A DNA stretch of 64,000 bases from Aphrophora alni (Eukaryota; Arthropoda; Insecta; Hemiptera; Aphrophoridae), in contig OY740769.1 of NCBI GenBank assembly GCA_963513935.1, positions 105,441,762 to 105,505,761 on the forward strand. Reading direction: 5' to 3'. The notes beneath the pieces were generated by a model. It was given only the letters and a program-made list of their open reading frames with translations. It was not told where the DNA came from and did not search any database. Shown here one piece after another: positions 11,341 to 24,277 of the stretch (within the stretch, counting starts at the first letter, position 1; the number at the start of each line of letters is the position of its first letter). The position numbers and the translations under genes are program-made.

Positions 11341-12594
11341 CTTCTGAGCTTTAACATCATCATAGAATAATACAATGTTTCACTGCATTATACTGTATGT
11401 TTTATGAACTATAGAAATTAAGTGACGTATTTTTATAGTCTAATACAGTATTTCCAAATAAATAAAAGTGTAGTTCAATTTTCTTTATTTGAAACGAAAA
11501 TTTGCTTAGTTTGCATAATACCTTGCATAAACTCTTAAATAATTGAACATTATGAAATAAATGATAAATATTAATAATGAAACACAGGTAAAATTTAAAC
11601 GTGTCTTTATATATTATTTATTTTTATTATGATAATTTCGTTATAAAATGTTATAATATAATATATTTCATTTAAATATGATTGTTTACTTCCTCATTTG
11701 GTGCTAAAATACTACATGCGTACCCTAATTATATTTTAAAGACAAAAATAAACATAGACGGAACGAAATGTCACCGTCGTTCAAATTTTTCTTATTAGTA
11801 AAAGTTAATGACTCAAACTGAAAAAAATAATAAGTTTCCAGAATTTAGAATGAAATGATGAAAATTTATACTGAACGCCATCATTGAAATTTTGATTTCA
11901 AACTTCAAAAATTTGTTCCATTACAAGAATAGAATTGACAAAGCTAAGGGGGAGTGGAAAAACTCTCCAAACTCTAATATTTTGAAGTTGTTACACTCAT
12001 TAAAACTCATTTGAGAGTTGTAAAACTGCAAAGTACTAAGCCTCTAAATCTAAAAATTTGGTGTTGTTTGTTAAAAAAAATTGTTTTCTTAACTATTCGC
12101 ATACATTAATCCATATGAAATTTAGACCTAAAGTAGGCCCTAATGCATAACCGAATATTTTAAATTGAGATTATTTTGCAAAACTTTGGGGACCAAATGC
12201 GTAACAATTTAAAACACACATATTTTATTAAAATCTCCGTATAAAGTAAAATGTTGAAGAAATTGTAGCAAAATTGATAATTTGAGAACTACCAACTATT
12301 TAAAAAATCAGTACCTTAAAAATATATATTATATTAAAAAGATTTCAAAAAATAGGCAGAAAATAACAATTTTTAACGTTTGGTGGTGATTTTGTGTTCC
12401 GGTGAAACTCAGTTAAATACAAGAGGATACAACTTACAGCTTTAATATAAGTAGTAAATATGACAGGATTTATTAAAAAATTTCAAAGTTCTGTATGAGC
12501 GAGAGAGTGTTCTTAGAATCCTTCATTGTGATTTCTATATTGAACGTTGTCGTTTATATTCATAGATCACCTAAGCGAGCAGATTATCTCAGAA
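11341..12594. other. Intergenic, nothing recognised
   Basis: AT-rich intergenic DNA upstream of the ankyrin-repeat gene, without open frames of note. Confidence 0.45.
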
Positions 12595-13545
12595 AAGGAG
12601 CTTAGAAATAGGGTAACTAATTCAAGAAATTATATTTCAACAAAATAAATCGCAAACCCACCACAACAGATGTCACCATCCACGGTCATTCGTACCACCT
12701 ACATTCACATAAATGCCAGCGTTTCATAGCTTTCTACACAGACTTGTTACTGTACCATTGAGGAAGGAAGATTACCAAAAATAAGGTACATCATAAAACA
12801 CATAACCGAAGCCAACGGTTACAGGAATACAGTTGTTAATATCTATTAATCATATTAATATCTATTAATTAATAGATAAATTAATTGATAGGTAGAAAAA
12901 GAACAGAAAACGCATAGACACCGAAACCATCCCTGATAACAAATATCTACATTGCTAAAACTAAAAACCAACACGCCAATAGAAAAAATGTACGGAGTTT
13001 ACAAAATCAATTGTAACGAATACATAGGTCAAACAGGAAGTACATTTCAGTGAACGGTACAAAGAACATCTTTCCAAGGGCAGATCCAACATCGCCAAAT
13101 CCAACTATGCATACCTTACCGAATGTAACCATAACCTGGGCGACTTCCACTCCACTGTAGAAGTCTTACACATTTGTACAAAGCGTAGGCTAATGAATGC
13201 TAGTGAAGAATATGAAATATAAAAAGCATTCAAAGAACACTAGGAGACATCTTATGTGACCAACTTTCGTTACCACTCCCATCATTTATACAATACAGCT
13301 AATAATCGCTTACAAAGGATAAACAGAGATAACTATCTTCAGGCCTCCTTGCATAATACCGTCAGTACTACACAGGGCAAATGTTATTAATGTCATGTAT
13401 TAGTGTCAGTGTTATGCGTTTTGTAATTTATTTTAATGAATGATGATCTCTTAGGAGTGAAGACCAGATGATGGAGTTACAGTTCCAAAACATGTCGTCA
13501 TAAAAGATACAACAAGAAGTCACAAGACGGATCTTAAAAGGTAAT
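12595..13545 (+). pseudogene. Penelope-like retroelement 3' remnant (RT end plus GIY-YIG endonuclease)
   Basis: Near 12655 the plus strand encodes KPTTTDVTIHGHSYHP, matching the YRKPT.TD.TIH signature at the end of Penelope-like reverse transcriptases. After an AT-rich interruption, 12989 onward gives GVYKINCNEYIGQTG, the GIY-YIG nuclease signature, then (after a one-base frameshift near 13052) ERYKEHL, a CNHNLGDFHSTV segment and a glutamate-containing EEYEI. These keep the usual order of the Penelope endonuclease domain. In-frame stops and frameshifts show it is inactive, and the reverse transcriptase core is missing. A stem-loop reading CAGATGATGGA...TCCAAAAC near 13467-13493 sits where such elements often have a hammerhead motif, but its core bases differ from the ribozyme consensus. 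Confidence 0.8.
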
Positions 13546-14895
13546 ATTATTAGTAATAATTATTTTTGAAATTCCTTGGTTTAGCTAAATGGAGTTCTTT
13601 ATGACTTCATAATAATGATTTTAAATATATTTAATGATTTCATTTTGGGAATGAAAATTATCAATTAAAATTATATTATTTGTGTCAAAATAAATGTACA
13701 AACTTGGAACTTTTTATAGTTTTTTCTCTCATAGATCTTGATAAATACTGACATTATCTAAGAATATTTTTTGGAGAGTATACATACACATACACTGCAA
13801 TGGTGAGGAGGAGGGGGGGGGGTTCGTGTCACTTTTTCGAGGAGAGAACTTTTCAGAAGAGAAAGATATTTTTGTTTTTTTAATTGTGGGTAGTGTAGTA
13901 ACCACTTTAGTCTGTCACCTTAAAGCTTAGAAAATTAAGCTGTTCTTCAAGGATATTTAGTTGTAAAATTTCCTAATTATTTTTATTTGAAACGCCCTGA
14001 AATTTTATTGTTCACTCAGTTTAAAAAAAACCTGCCACCCTGATATTCAAATTATAGTACGCCGATGTTGAACATTTAGGAATTTATTACTTCACAAACT
14101 GCTGATATATAAATAAATAAAGTATATATATATATATATATATAATTATATATATACTTTATTAAAACTATGTTCCTTCCTTCTCAGAACACACTTGAAT
14201 TTAAGTGTACATAATAATAATTTAATTTATAATTATAAAACACTATTCGATTTAAAATTATCTGAATTAAAATATTTGTTTTTTTAGTGAATTTAAAATC
14301 TCTTTTCTATGATTTTTGACCTTTGGTTTCTTTGCTTATAATTCTATATTTTTGAAATGAGGAAATTATTACAATTTTGAGCGCCTGTTTGTTGATACTC
14401 TATAATAAATTGATCCTTCCTGGGAAATTATTGTTTTCCTGGTTTGTTCTTGCGAAGATAAGTTTTCATAGATTCAGCTTCATTTGGTTGGATGGTTCTA
14501 ATTCGCGATATGAAAGTACTCTTTACTGGTGGAGACCTACGCGCTATATGAAATTTCACTATTCCATGAAATATTATTTCCGACCCGCTGTTTATTACTT
14601 AGAGTTTTTAATGTATTTTAATTTTTTTTTTGTATTTTAATATCACTATTACTTTAGGGTAAATCTACTTTTGATTCTGACGAGATTATTCGCACTTACT
14701 TAGCTTTCAACTACTAAATTTTTCAAAGTCCTATTTTTGTATTTTAGGAAACAATCGATTACTATGATCTTCAACGGACATTGTGATGGCTCGAATCATG
14801 AAATTAGAACGGCGAAATAATGTCTGTGGTAAAGTAGGATTTCTCATCATCAGGCTATTTAATTGAATACAATTTTTGCGTGTTTTCTGCTCTCT
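13546..14895. other. Intergenic with a G-run and an (AT)n tract
   Basis: AT-rich sequence with a G-run near 13814-13822 and an alternating AT tract at about 14123-14157. An open stretch of 87 codons (14377-14640) lacks family features. No gene seen. Confidence 0.5.
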
Positions 14896-15059
14896 TAAGC
14901 CGCGTTTACACCGGAGTTGGCATTGGCAACCTAAAAATTGCCAACTTTGATTGCAGACGTTAGTTGCCGATGGAAGTTTGCAATTTGTACTTGCAACCTA
15001 GTACACAGTTTGCTTTTTATGTTTGCAACGTGCAACCAAAAAATCAGACAGTGTGTAGA
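14896..15059 (+). repeat. Putative 5' end of a Harbinger/PIF element
   Basis: The sequence GCCGCGTTTACACCGGAGTTGG and several GTTGGCA/TTGCCAAC words precede the transposase exon. Terminal inverted repeats of Harbinger elements commonly sit just before the transposase in this way. I did not find a matching inverted end downstream, so the boundary is an inference. Confidence 0.45.
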
Positions 15060-15494
15060 ATGTCGAGTGCTGAAGAGGTTGTTCTTGCTGCGGCAGCGTG
15101 TAAAAGACCGAGAAGATACTGGGTTCGACCTTCATTGCAGGCAAGAGCAAGGTACAGCGACAGCGATCTATTAAATGATTTGAATCGAGATGATACAGAT
15201 CCTTTGACGGGGGAATTGAGATGCGATGGCAGTATAAAAAACTTTTTAAGAATGTCGAGCGACGATTTTGAATGCTTAATTATGGGTATTGGACATATAA
15301 TTAGCAAACAGGATACTAACTACAGGAAAGCAATTCTAGTGCTAGAAAGATTAGCCATTAATTTGCGCTTTTTGTCTAGTGGCGACTCTTATACTAGCCT
15401 CAGTTATTTGTTTAAAGTTTCCAAAAGTGCGATATCTCTTTTAGTGCCAGAGGTTTGCGAGGCTGTTATAGGTTTCCTGAAGGATAACTTACAG
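15060..15494 (+). pseudogene. Harbinger/PIF (HARBI1/ALP1-like) transposase, first exon only
   Basis: From ATG at 15060 there are 145 codons ending at a clean donor CAG|GTGAGT (15492-15500). The protein has a basic RPRRYWVRPSLQAR motif near residue 14, then DPLTGELR, MSSDDFECLI, QDTNYRKAI, ERLAINLRFLSSGDSYTSL, and SKSAISLLVPEVCEAV. This is the conserved N-terminal part of PIF/Harbinger transposases ahead of the DDE domain, where relatives read ALRFLATGDSY.SL and I..I..EVC.A. An upstream in-frame ATG at 14964 adds residues translated from the presumed transposon end and is less likely to be the start. The catalytic GAIDG and later DDE motifs should lie in the next exon, but I find none in the following 1.5 kb. 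The first exon has no stops, so the insertion may be fairly recent, with a lost 3' half, or the intron may be unusually long. Confidence 0.82.
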
Positions 15495-15572
15495 GTGAGT
15501 AAAGAAAAAAAGTTACTGAATATTCTTATTTTTAGATATATTTTATTTGTTTTACGTTGTGGACTGAGTTAA

Positions 15573-18500
15573 GAAATTTAGACAAAAGTAGCAGTAAACA
15601 GTATTGACTTGTTAATAAAATATGAACACAAAGTTAAGTTAGTGTTTCAAATACAATGTAGAATAATATTACAGTAACACAGTTTATAACATCAAAAATA
15701 CATTTTCCAAAAACAAAACTTCTTTCTTTTAGATTTGAGGGTTTTTAAACCTTCTTTAATTGTTATTTTTATTGGAAAACATTATTAATTATTAAATTAT
15801 TTTCATATCATTATACTTAACTAGGATTAACATAATATTTTAAAAACACATTAACGGTATGTTATAAAACGTGACCAAGTACAAGATTAGACTGTTTCCA
15901 ACGTGAAAACTTAGGTCTAATACTACGCGAGGTTTTAGTTCTGCTACAATTGAATTTTCTACTCTTTATTTGTTCAGTTACTTTATTTTTGTATTAAATA
16001 TTTTTAACATCTTTCGTGTTCTAACAGGCACAATATTCAGAGAATGCCTTTTGGTAGGAGTGCTAATGATTGTCAAACAACAATTCAATAATATTGTCAG
16101 AGCAGCATGGCATGTTGCATTCATTCAGGAATCATTGTAATATGTAAATAGAAAAAGGTGGCAGTGTTCGATTTCTTGTTTATATATAAAAGCTAATAAA
16201 AAATAATTGTTATTTTTACGTTATTATTAAGAGGCAACTTTTTATAAAACGCAATTCTTAAAATTAATTAAAGTTTTTTTTTTAACAGAATTAAATTATT
16301 TTATAAAAAAATATTTAATTTAATAACTGTTCGAACTTTGAGATGCATAAACATGCTCTGGAGTGTAGAGTTTTAACCATTTAACACTATCCTTGCAAAT
16401 TACAACTCCAGCTAACAAACAGTTGCTTGAACATGATTATTTGGTTGTTTATTTTCAAGTTCTAGAGAGGTAACTACATCTAATAACAAAAACAGTTTTT
16501 GTCATTTATGTGAATAATATCATGCTCTAAAAGATTACTTTACTTTTCCTCAAAATTTAACACGATATATTAAAAAACTAAAAAGATAATTTTAATTTTA
16601 CTGAGCAAAATATCACAAAGAAATATTTCAGTCATAAAACATCAAAATCAACGAGTTTTATAAAATCAGTTAAAAAAATAAACAATTTTGGGGTAATCCA
16701 TTTGCCTTACAATAGTAGAACTTGTACTGTCTCAAATTAAAACTTATTTTAATCGATATTCTCTGCTCTTGTCTCTCATCCTTTATGCTTGTATGCTTTC
16801 GTTCAAAACTTGCATATTTGGAATATTGCAATGTAGTGTTACTGTTGTTTGTTTTGTTTTTTTACACTAGACTTACATCTCTCATTAAGCCTTTGTAGAC
16901 TGTATTCGAGCATTTCAGATCTATGGAACATATGGACTAGAACAGTGATGCAGGTCATAGATCTATTTCCTGAAGAATGATTTTAAAATAAATAAATTGT
17001 GTTCAAATAAGAATTATACATTTAAAATAACGTTTATTAAATTAACCTGAAAATAAATATATCTTTTTTAATTTAAATATTTTCCTAAAAAATAGAATAG
17101 TTACAATTTGTATACGATTAAATTCAGAATTTTTCAATCTGTAGAGAATAAGCTGTACTCCCTCCCATTTATTACGTCTAAAATTTGGTGACCCCTTTAG
17201 GTAGGCTAATGCTGTTATTATTATCCTGTTTGTGCAATAATTTGTTCACAGTTAATGCATTCCAAATACTTTGGCTTCTCTATTAAAGTATAAGTAAAGT
17301 AGCAAACAAATCCCTAAACTATTAATCTACTTATACAATGTGGTTAAAAAAAAACTACCAAGCCTCTTATTTTTCAAAATGTTTGACATATTTGAGTTCT
17401 GATTGCAATGATATCTTTAGGTGAGAGGGGCAACATAAAAAAGAAAATGTAGTCACCCGGTATATATTAAAAAGTTATCGTTCTAAAGAACCTCAAAGTT
17501 CACACCAAATAAATTAATATTTTGTTTTTGTGAATGATTCTAGACCTAACGTTAGAAAAAAAATTCAGATATGAATACACTGAAGTGCTGAAGTACCAAT
17601 ATTTAAGTACCAATGCGAATTACTTCCTATAACTATTCATTTTTATACAAATGTTATTAAATATTATAAAACATATTTTGTGTACAAATTAGCTTAACTC
17701 TGGTAGTGGCTATTATAGGCTAAAAATTTATCACTATAATCTAAAACTGAATTTTTGTGTGTCTTTTTTATGGCAATCAGTTTTTTTATTTACCTATTTA
17801 TATGTTTAAAGTCTGTACTAAAATATAGCCTAAAAATTTATATATTTTTTTGTGTAATAACATATTGTAAATACAATTTTAAAATGATTATGAGATATAT
17901 TTATTTCTAGATTCTGTGACCCCCCCCCCCCAATACACATGGCCTGCTACCTTCCTGGAGAATCGCGACGGGTTGAGATTCTCTGATTTAGTTTATACGT
18001 TTTCTGGAAATTCCTGTTGACTTATCGAATAGAAAATATTTACAGGTAGTTATAATATTTCATATTCCGTTCGCATTTGGTTAGATTATGTCTGAAGAAC
18101 TCGCATTTATCAAATGGTGAGTTAAAACATATTTTTAATTCTTAAATAGAGACCTAATTTGTAGATTACATGAATAATTCTTCATTGATATTTCTTTATA
18201 AAGGAAAATATTTTTTTATTTAAGACAATATGTCATATTATTATTATTTTTTTAAATTGTCAAACTTAGGTATAACATTCATTTTGAATCCTCTTTTCTT
18301 GTAATATTTTACCATTTAAGTAAAAAATATTCGAAATTGAAAATTTCGAGGAAGAAATTTGTAAAGGTGTCATTTAATCCAAATATTTGTGTAATGGATG
18401 TGTTAGGTACTTGAAATAGGGCCGATACACCATTTGTTAGGAATTATAAATATAGCCAATAGACCAATTGTTATGACTATTTTTTTCCCTTATATTTAAG

Positions 18501-19380
18501 TTCTACGGGTTCAAAATAAATAATCAAATTTTTTGACAATGTATAGGTCAATGTATTATTAGTTATATTTATAAGTTTTCATACAAATTAGTCTTGATAA
18601 TTAATGAATTACAATCGCTCGGTGGCTCAATACAATTTTAAAAAAATGACTATCTGTTAATATAAAATTCTCTTTATATAATTTATTCAGATCTCAATAT
18701 CATATAACAATTACTTTCTTTACATGATCCTTACCTAATGTTTTTAGCAAAAGCTTGTCTCGCTAGACATCTGACTATTGATGCTTAATTATCATTGATG
18801 GCCTAATTGGATTTGTTATGCTTAATATAATCTGTTACATTCAAATCTTTAAATTCTCAAACCAGAGTAATGACGATATTTGGGAAATTTAACAATTCTT
18901 ATGTTCAAAACACATAAATCTGCCCACCTTCTTAATATAGACCGTGAATATCTTTGCTGGGTGAGTTCTTTTTCAAACCTCTATTGTGACCAGCAGTGTT
19001 TCCTCATTCCTACTGACCTTGTTTCTACGTCACTAGCAGTTTATATAGAACTTCACTATCCATATAATAGGATGTAAGTTACGCAGTTTTGACACTTTTT
19101 ACATTCTTTCCCAATACTTGCCTTAGTTCTGATATTGAAGATTTAACTGGCGCTAACATTTAACTATTTAAAATAATTACTAAATATATAATAAATATAT
19201 TTATCCTAAATCCTAATAGATGTTTTAACGGGTTATTAAAAAATAATAACTTTACGGCTTTGATATAGAGTTCTAAATTAGTTGATCGACAACTCTTTCC
19301 TGTGGGAATGATAGAAGGTTTAGGGGAAAACCTTACCAATTTTGTACTTTGTCTTTTACGAGGTTTCATTTTCTTAAGAG
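15573..19380. other. Intergenic, no gene or transposon recognised
   Basis: AT-rich DNA with a C-run near 17921-17931. I looked here for the missing DDE exon and terminal repeat of the Harbinger element and did not find them. Confidence 0.45.
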
Positions 19381-19930
19381 TTGAAAAAAAAAAGTAGACT
19401 TTCGAAAAAAGAGATTAGTGTAAACATCATGCACGTTGGATCAGCCGTTTGGGCTAGAGGAATCCAAACTTGCATTGATATTTTGAATTTTTTTAAATTT
19501 TCCACAGAATACAAACCACAAATATTTATAATAATCATACAACATAAGAACATAAAAAATAAACTTAAAACAAAACTTAAAATTACTAATCTTTATCCAA
19601 TGAACTTAAAATAAACTTATGAAACAATGTTAACATGTCACAATTTAAATTGTAAACATAAAGTAAAAAACTGCGGAAAACATACCACACAAAGAAGAGC
19701 AATAAAACACCCCTATACGTGTGCGGAAGCTATCATAAATAATAATTAAAACCCATTCATACCAAGATACACACAAACAGACAGACAGACTGTGATTTTA
19801 TTTACAAAATACATTTATTTTAAATTAGAATACATTTTAATTCAATTGGCCTATACAATTCATTCATACATTTAATTAAGTTCAATCAAACTCAAATACA
19901 TTCACCTTACTAAATACAATATTATGCTCT

Positions 19931-21602
19931 TTATTGTTATTCACTCAGAACAGTCATTGAACAGTTTTAAACATATTTTCCAAAGCCACCAGAGGAAGAG
20001 ATAACCAATATCTACAATCACATAACTGGTTACAGCAGCCAACGCAGTGATACTTAAGCGGAACTTGGAACTGAAATGATTTAGAAATGGAAAAGTTTAT
20101 AAACATTGTCTTAGCTACATTTAAAGAAAGCCTATTATAACTAAACCACAAGCTCAAAAAATACATGACTTGTTGAATTTTTATTTGCAACTGACTTACC
20201 TCCGAATGTGTATAGGCCAGAGCTGTATCATCAGCTGTAATAATGCCATTGAATGGTCCTGCGAACAAGTCATTAATAAATATAAGAAATAATATCGGAC
20301 CCAGTACCGAACCTTCAGGTACACCAAATGTCAACGAACGCCATGTACTCTCTAAGGAACCGATTTTTCCAAACTGCTTCCTATTTCCAAGGTAAGACCG
20401 AAACCAAGTGAAGGCCACCCCCCTTATTCCAGCTGATTCCAAAATTTTCACCAAGAGTTCATGGTTCACTGTATCGAATGCTTTCTTTATGTCCAAAAAC
20501 AAGTCTGATACTTTCATTCCCAAATTCAAATTGGTAGATTATATATATTAGACATAAAACTATGTAATGCTAATTCAGTGCATTTCTGAATCCAAACTGA
20601 CTAGCATGGAAAAAATTACATTTATTTAAAAAAGACATTATTCGTTTTTTTTATTAATTTCTCAAGTATCTTACAAAATACTGATAGTAAAGAAATCGGG
20701 TGATAATTTGAAACCCCATCCGATTTTCCAGATTTAAAAATAGGAACTATCTTAGCTATTTTCATTTGTTCTGGAAAGATTCCTAATGTTAAACTTTTAT
20801 TAAAAACATGAGACAGTACAGGTGCTATCAAACATCCAATGTCCTTTAGTAAATTATTATTTATATCATGTCCTGATGATGTCCCGTTCTTTAATCTGTG
20901 TAGCCTATGCATTCTACAATTTCTTCAGGGTAGATTTTAGTAAAAAATAACGAGTTCCGCTGAAATTTTTGTTTGAAATTTATTTTTTACTCCTCAACTT
21001 CTCTTAAACTGATATTATCAATAAGTATGTCTAACTTAACTGGAATTTCAGAAAAAAACTTATTAAACTCCTTTACTAGTGAGTCATCACTTTCAATCTT
21101 CAAGCCTTCACGTTGCAAAACTATTTTTCCTAGTTTTTTAGACGGTTGACCAGATAAAGAGTTAATAGCCTTCCACTGGTCACTAATTTCATAATTCCCT
21201 GATTCAAAAATATTAGAAAAATACTGTAATTTAGCAATTTTAATCCATTTATTTATATTATTTCTGAGTGTCGTAAAATTATTCCTTATTTTATTATTGT
21301 TGGGATCACCCTTCATTTGTTTATATAGTTTATCTTTTATCTTAATTGCTCCCACAAGACCATCATTTATCCAAGGCTTTAACCTTCTATCCTTATTCCT
21401 ATACCGTTTAACAATATTAACAATCAATTTAGATTTATCGACATTATCAGATAATAAACCAAGAAATAACTTAAAAGCATCATTTTCATCAACACAGTCA
21501 AAAACACTATCACAATTTTGGTCTTCTACTAATTTTTTAAATACTCGCCTATCTAATATAACCTTACTATTAACATTATTTTCGGAAGAAGATGCGCATT
21601 AG
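19931..21602 (-). pseudogene. Jockey/CR1-like non-LTR retrotransposon, decayed reverse transcriptase
   Basis: On the minus strand, reading right to left, the pieces are: an endonuclease-RT linker (VILDRRVFKKLVEDQNCDSV near 21560, LKPWINDGLV near 21370, DQWKAINSLSG near 21160); RT start (RLKNGTSSGHDINNNLLKD, then IAKIVPIFKSGKSDGVSNYHPISLL, 20622-20912); then KAFDTVNHELL, GVPEGSVLGPILFLIFIND and TADDTAL (19954-20529). These match RT palm motifs, with Tyr to His in the NYRPIS box, Gln to Glu in GVPQGS, and FADD changed to TADD. Three open stretches are separated by frameshifts and gaps near 20530-20620 and 20915-20985. The C-terminal region after the palm appears lost. The 5' endonuclease is not seen. 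Confidence 0.85.
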
Positions 21603-21725
21603 GTTATAAAATGAAAAATTGTTGATTAGAAATTGATTGTCATCTACTGACTTTGATAAGTAGGAATATAAGCAGAATTTAGTTGTAAAAAAGCCTCCTT
21701 GAAAAAGTATAGTTAAGTGTTCGTT

Positions 21726-21747
21726 AAAAAAAAAAAAAAAAAAAAAA
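21726..21747. repeat. Poly-A run of 22
   Basis: An uninterrupted A-run flanked by unrelated AT-rich DNA. It could be a retroelement tail, but nothing upstream supports that. Confidence 0.8.
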
Positions 21748-22639
21748 TTATCTGACTTTTGTAAGTATTACTTACTCTCCCTATATTAGGTTTGTATGAA
21801 TGTGTGGCTTCATTTTTGGTATTCGTATGAAAAACATCTGTTCCAAGTAAAACTAAATTTTTCATTGAATTTAATTCACAATATCAGTAGTATTTAATTG
21901 AATTAGGCCCTATATCAGTAGGTAATATCATAGGCTAGGTTTTCCCAGAACGGAAAATTTCCTACAATATATATACGCCATTAAAGCGATAGTGCACTGG
22001 CTAGGATTTCAACTAAATCTCTCTTTGATCACATTCTATTGCACACAATATTTTTTTTCTCATTTGAATGGGTGTAATATCAACAACTTAAGTTATACTT
22101 ATGTGAACATTCTGAATTAGTTAATATAAGTATTTATTTAACGTATAAAACACAAAATTCATTATTTGTTTTTCACTTTGTACATACATTAAAAATTTCT
22201 GTCTTAATTTACTAAGGAGCAGTTTTGTGAGTTTTATTCATGTCGTGTATGCTACAGCATAAAGGAGGATAAAATATTTGTTGACTCAATTTTAAAAACA
22301 ACTATTGAGCTAAGATCTTTATTTGAATTATCCACTAAAAAGTCAAACAATTTTCTTGTTATTAATTTGCAAATAACATTGGAATTTGTTTGAATTTTCA
22401 ACATTAACCCTTTCTCCTTTAACTTCTTACATGAGTCTAATTCTTGAAATATTAATCCTATGAAACAATATTTGGTTCAATGATGTTTTACTTAGGCCTA
22501 TCCTGAGTTTGCAAACTAGTCAAATTGTCAGTAAAATTAAAATTAATAAAAGTTTTCAGTTTTGGTATTTATTCAATATTTAGGTGTCATAATTTTAGAT
22601 TTTATTCAGTTCTAAGACAAACCGAAATCGAGATAACAC

Positions 22640-23275
22640 AACACCACAAAATAACTTCAATCTATTGATGTAGGGCTGGTGAGCGTCAACGGGTGGTTGT
22701 TAAGGTGAATGAACTTATTGAGGTACGAGCGGTTCAAAATATGATGATATCATGGGATCAGAACACCTAAAATGTATTACAGGCCTTCCCTCAACAGGTT
22801 CATCAGGCTGTAAAATCATCTTGCTATCACGATATACCACCAGATGGTAAATTTATACTTCATCAGCAGTCGTAAAGCTTCAGCGATGGCGTATGTGGTG
22901 CGGAGGGATATGTCAGTCTGATACTCAACCATGGTTCTGTATATATTACCATACGGAATCATAGTGAACTCTTGAAACCATTGCCAGTTGTTACAAATGA
23001 GCTGTACTCCACTGACCCGCACCTGAGGCCCCAGCGAGTCAGTGCTGTAGATAAAGTCATCCCCTTCCATAGACACAACACGGTGACGTACCATCACATG
23101 TTCAATATCAATGAGCTACATGTCTATAGTCGGATTTAAATTGGAAAGGGATTCTATGGAAGTAAAAGCGGATATGGTGTGAGGGGCTTGTAGCCTTCTG
23201 GACGAATGGCAGCCGAGCATTGTTTTAGTAGCGGTCTCATGTTGCCAATTTGACGGAAGTGACAAAATATGCTTA
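22640..23275 (-). pseudogene. Unassigned coding-like relic, about 630 bp, frameshifted
   Basis: On the minus strand an open stretch (22816-23097, extendable to about 23115 at a TAG) encodes complex, non-repetitive protein with segments such as NWQWFQEFTMIPYGNIY and LRTTYAIAEALRLLMKYKF. Downstream in another frame (about 22695-22830) is a proline-rich piece (LQPDEPVEGRPVIHFRC), and upstream (about 23160-23265) another piece (LLKQCSAAIRPEGYKPL). Together they suggest one protein broken by frameshifts and stops. GC content is visibly higher than in the flanks. I do not recognise the family. A captured host pseudogene, an unknown transposon protein, or an endogenous viral structural-protein remnant are all possible; the last is only a guess from the aromatic-rich, beta-strand-like composition. 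Confidence 0.5.
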
Positions 23276-23883
23276 GGTAAAAGGAACGAAAATAGTTAAC
23301 TGGTTAGTTAGTGCCTGAAAAATTAACTGAATCAAGTTAAACTTCTGAAAAAGTAATTTATTAAAGTTTAAGTTAAAAATAGAACTGATTAAAAATTAAA
23401 ATTTAAGTACCGTAAAAAAGTAGTAGATAAAATAATAACTCAAATCGATTTTTTATCAATATGTTTAAAACTATTTATTTAATTTAAGTTATCGCGAGCC
23501 TTATCAGTGTCTGTACCTCTCCTCTCCTCTCATCCCCCACTCTGGTTTACAGACAGAACACGTTCGCACGGCTAATTATCCGATGAATGCTGCTTTAAAA
23601 ATAAAGCTGTTTTAAACATACAAAATTAGTGTCAAGAGACACAAAGGGCGTGAAGTTAAGGAGTAATCCAATATTTAGACAAAACGAAAGAACTGGTGAA
23701 CAGTATTATGTTGCAGTATATCGGTCACTGGTATTTGGTGAACAGAATCTACGAAAAATACATTTAACGTCTAAGTTCAATAAAAAAAACCCCTTGTATG
23801 TTTGGCTTGTGCAGGTTGAGCTAACTTGGAAGTGTTAAAAAGTTTTTGCAGAAGTATTACGCGAGCATTCTTGGGATCAATGA

Positions 23884-24277
23884 GTCAGTGAGTGAGTGCT
23901 ATTGGTTTGTGTAATATGTAGTATATAGGAGTTGGAGCTTCCAGATCTGTCGCACCGCTCCTCGCATCAAGTCCTGACGGACTTTGTGCGGTCAGTGAGT
24001 GCTATTGGTTTGTGTAATATGTAGTATATAGGAGTTGGAGCTTCCAGATCTGTCGCACCGCTCCTCGCATCAAGTCCTGACGGACTTTGTGCGGTCAGTG
24101 AGTGGTATTGGGTTGTGTAATATGTAGTATATAGGAGTTGGAGCTTCCAGATCTGTCGCACCGCTCCTCGCATCAAGTCCTGACGGACTTTGTGCGGTCA
24201 GTGAGTGGTATGGGTTTGTGTAATACGTAGTATATAGGAGTTGGAGCTTCCAGCTCTGTCGCACCGCTCCTCGCATC
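23884..24277. repeat. 103-bp tandem satellite, nearly four copies
   Basis: Units begin at about 23898, 24001, 24104 and 24207, exactly 103 bases apart. Each contains GTAATATGTAGTATATAGGAG, TTGGAGCTTCCAG and GCACCGCTCCTCGCATCAAG; the fourth breaks off after CGCATCA. Copies differ by only a few bases, so the array is young. The unit is GC-richer than its surroundings. The 103-base period is not a multiple of three. It yields two overlapping 69-codon open stretches in the same family of frames, which are by-products rather than genes. Confidence 0.93.

Noticed and set aside
13455..13510. Intact hammerhead ribozyme at the Penelope-like 3' end
   Set aside because: The stem-loop is present but the core reads CAGATGA and AAAAC rather than CTGATGA and GAAAC, so it is at best degenerate.
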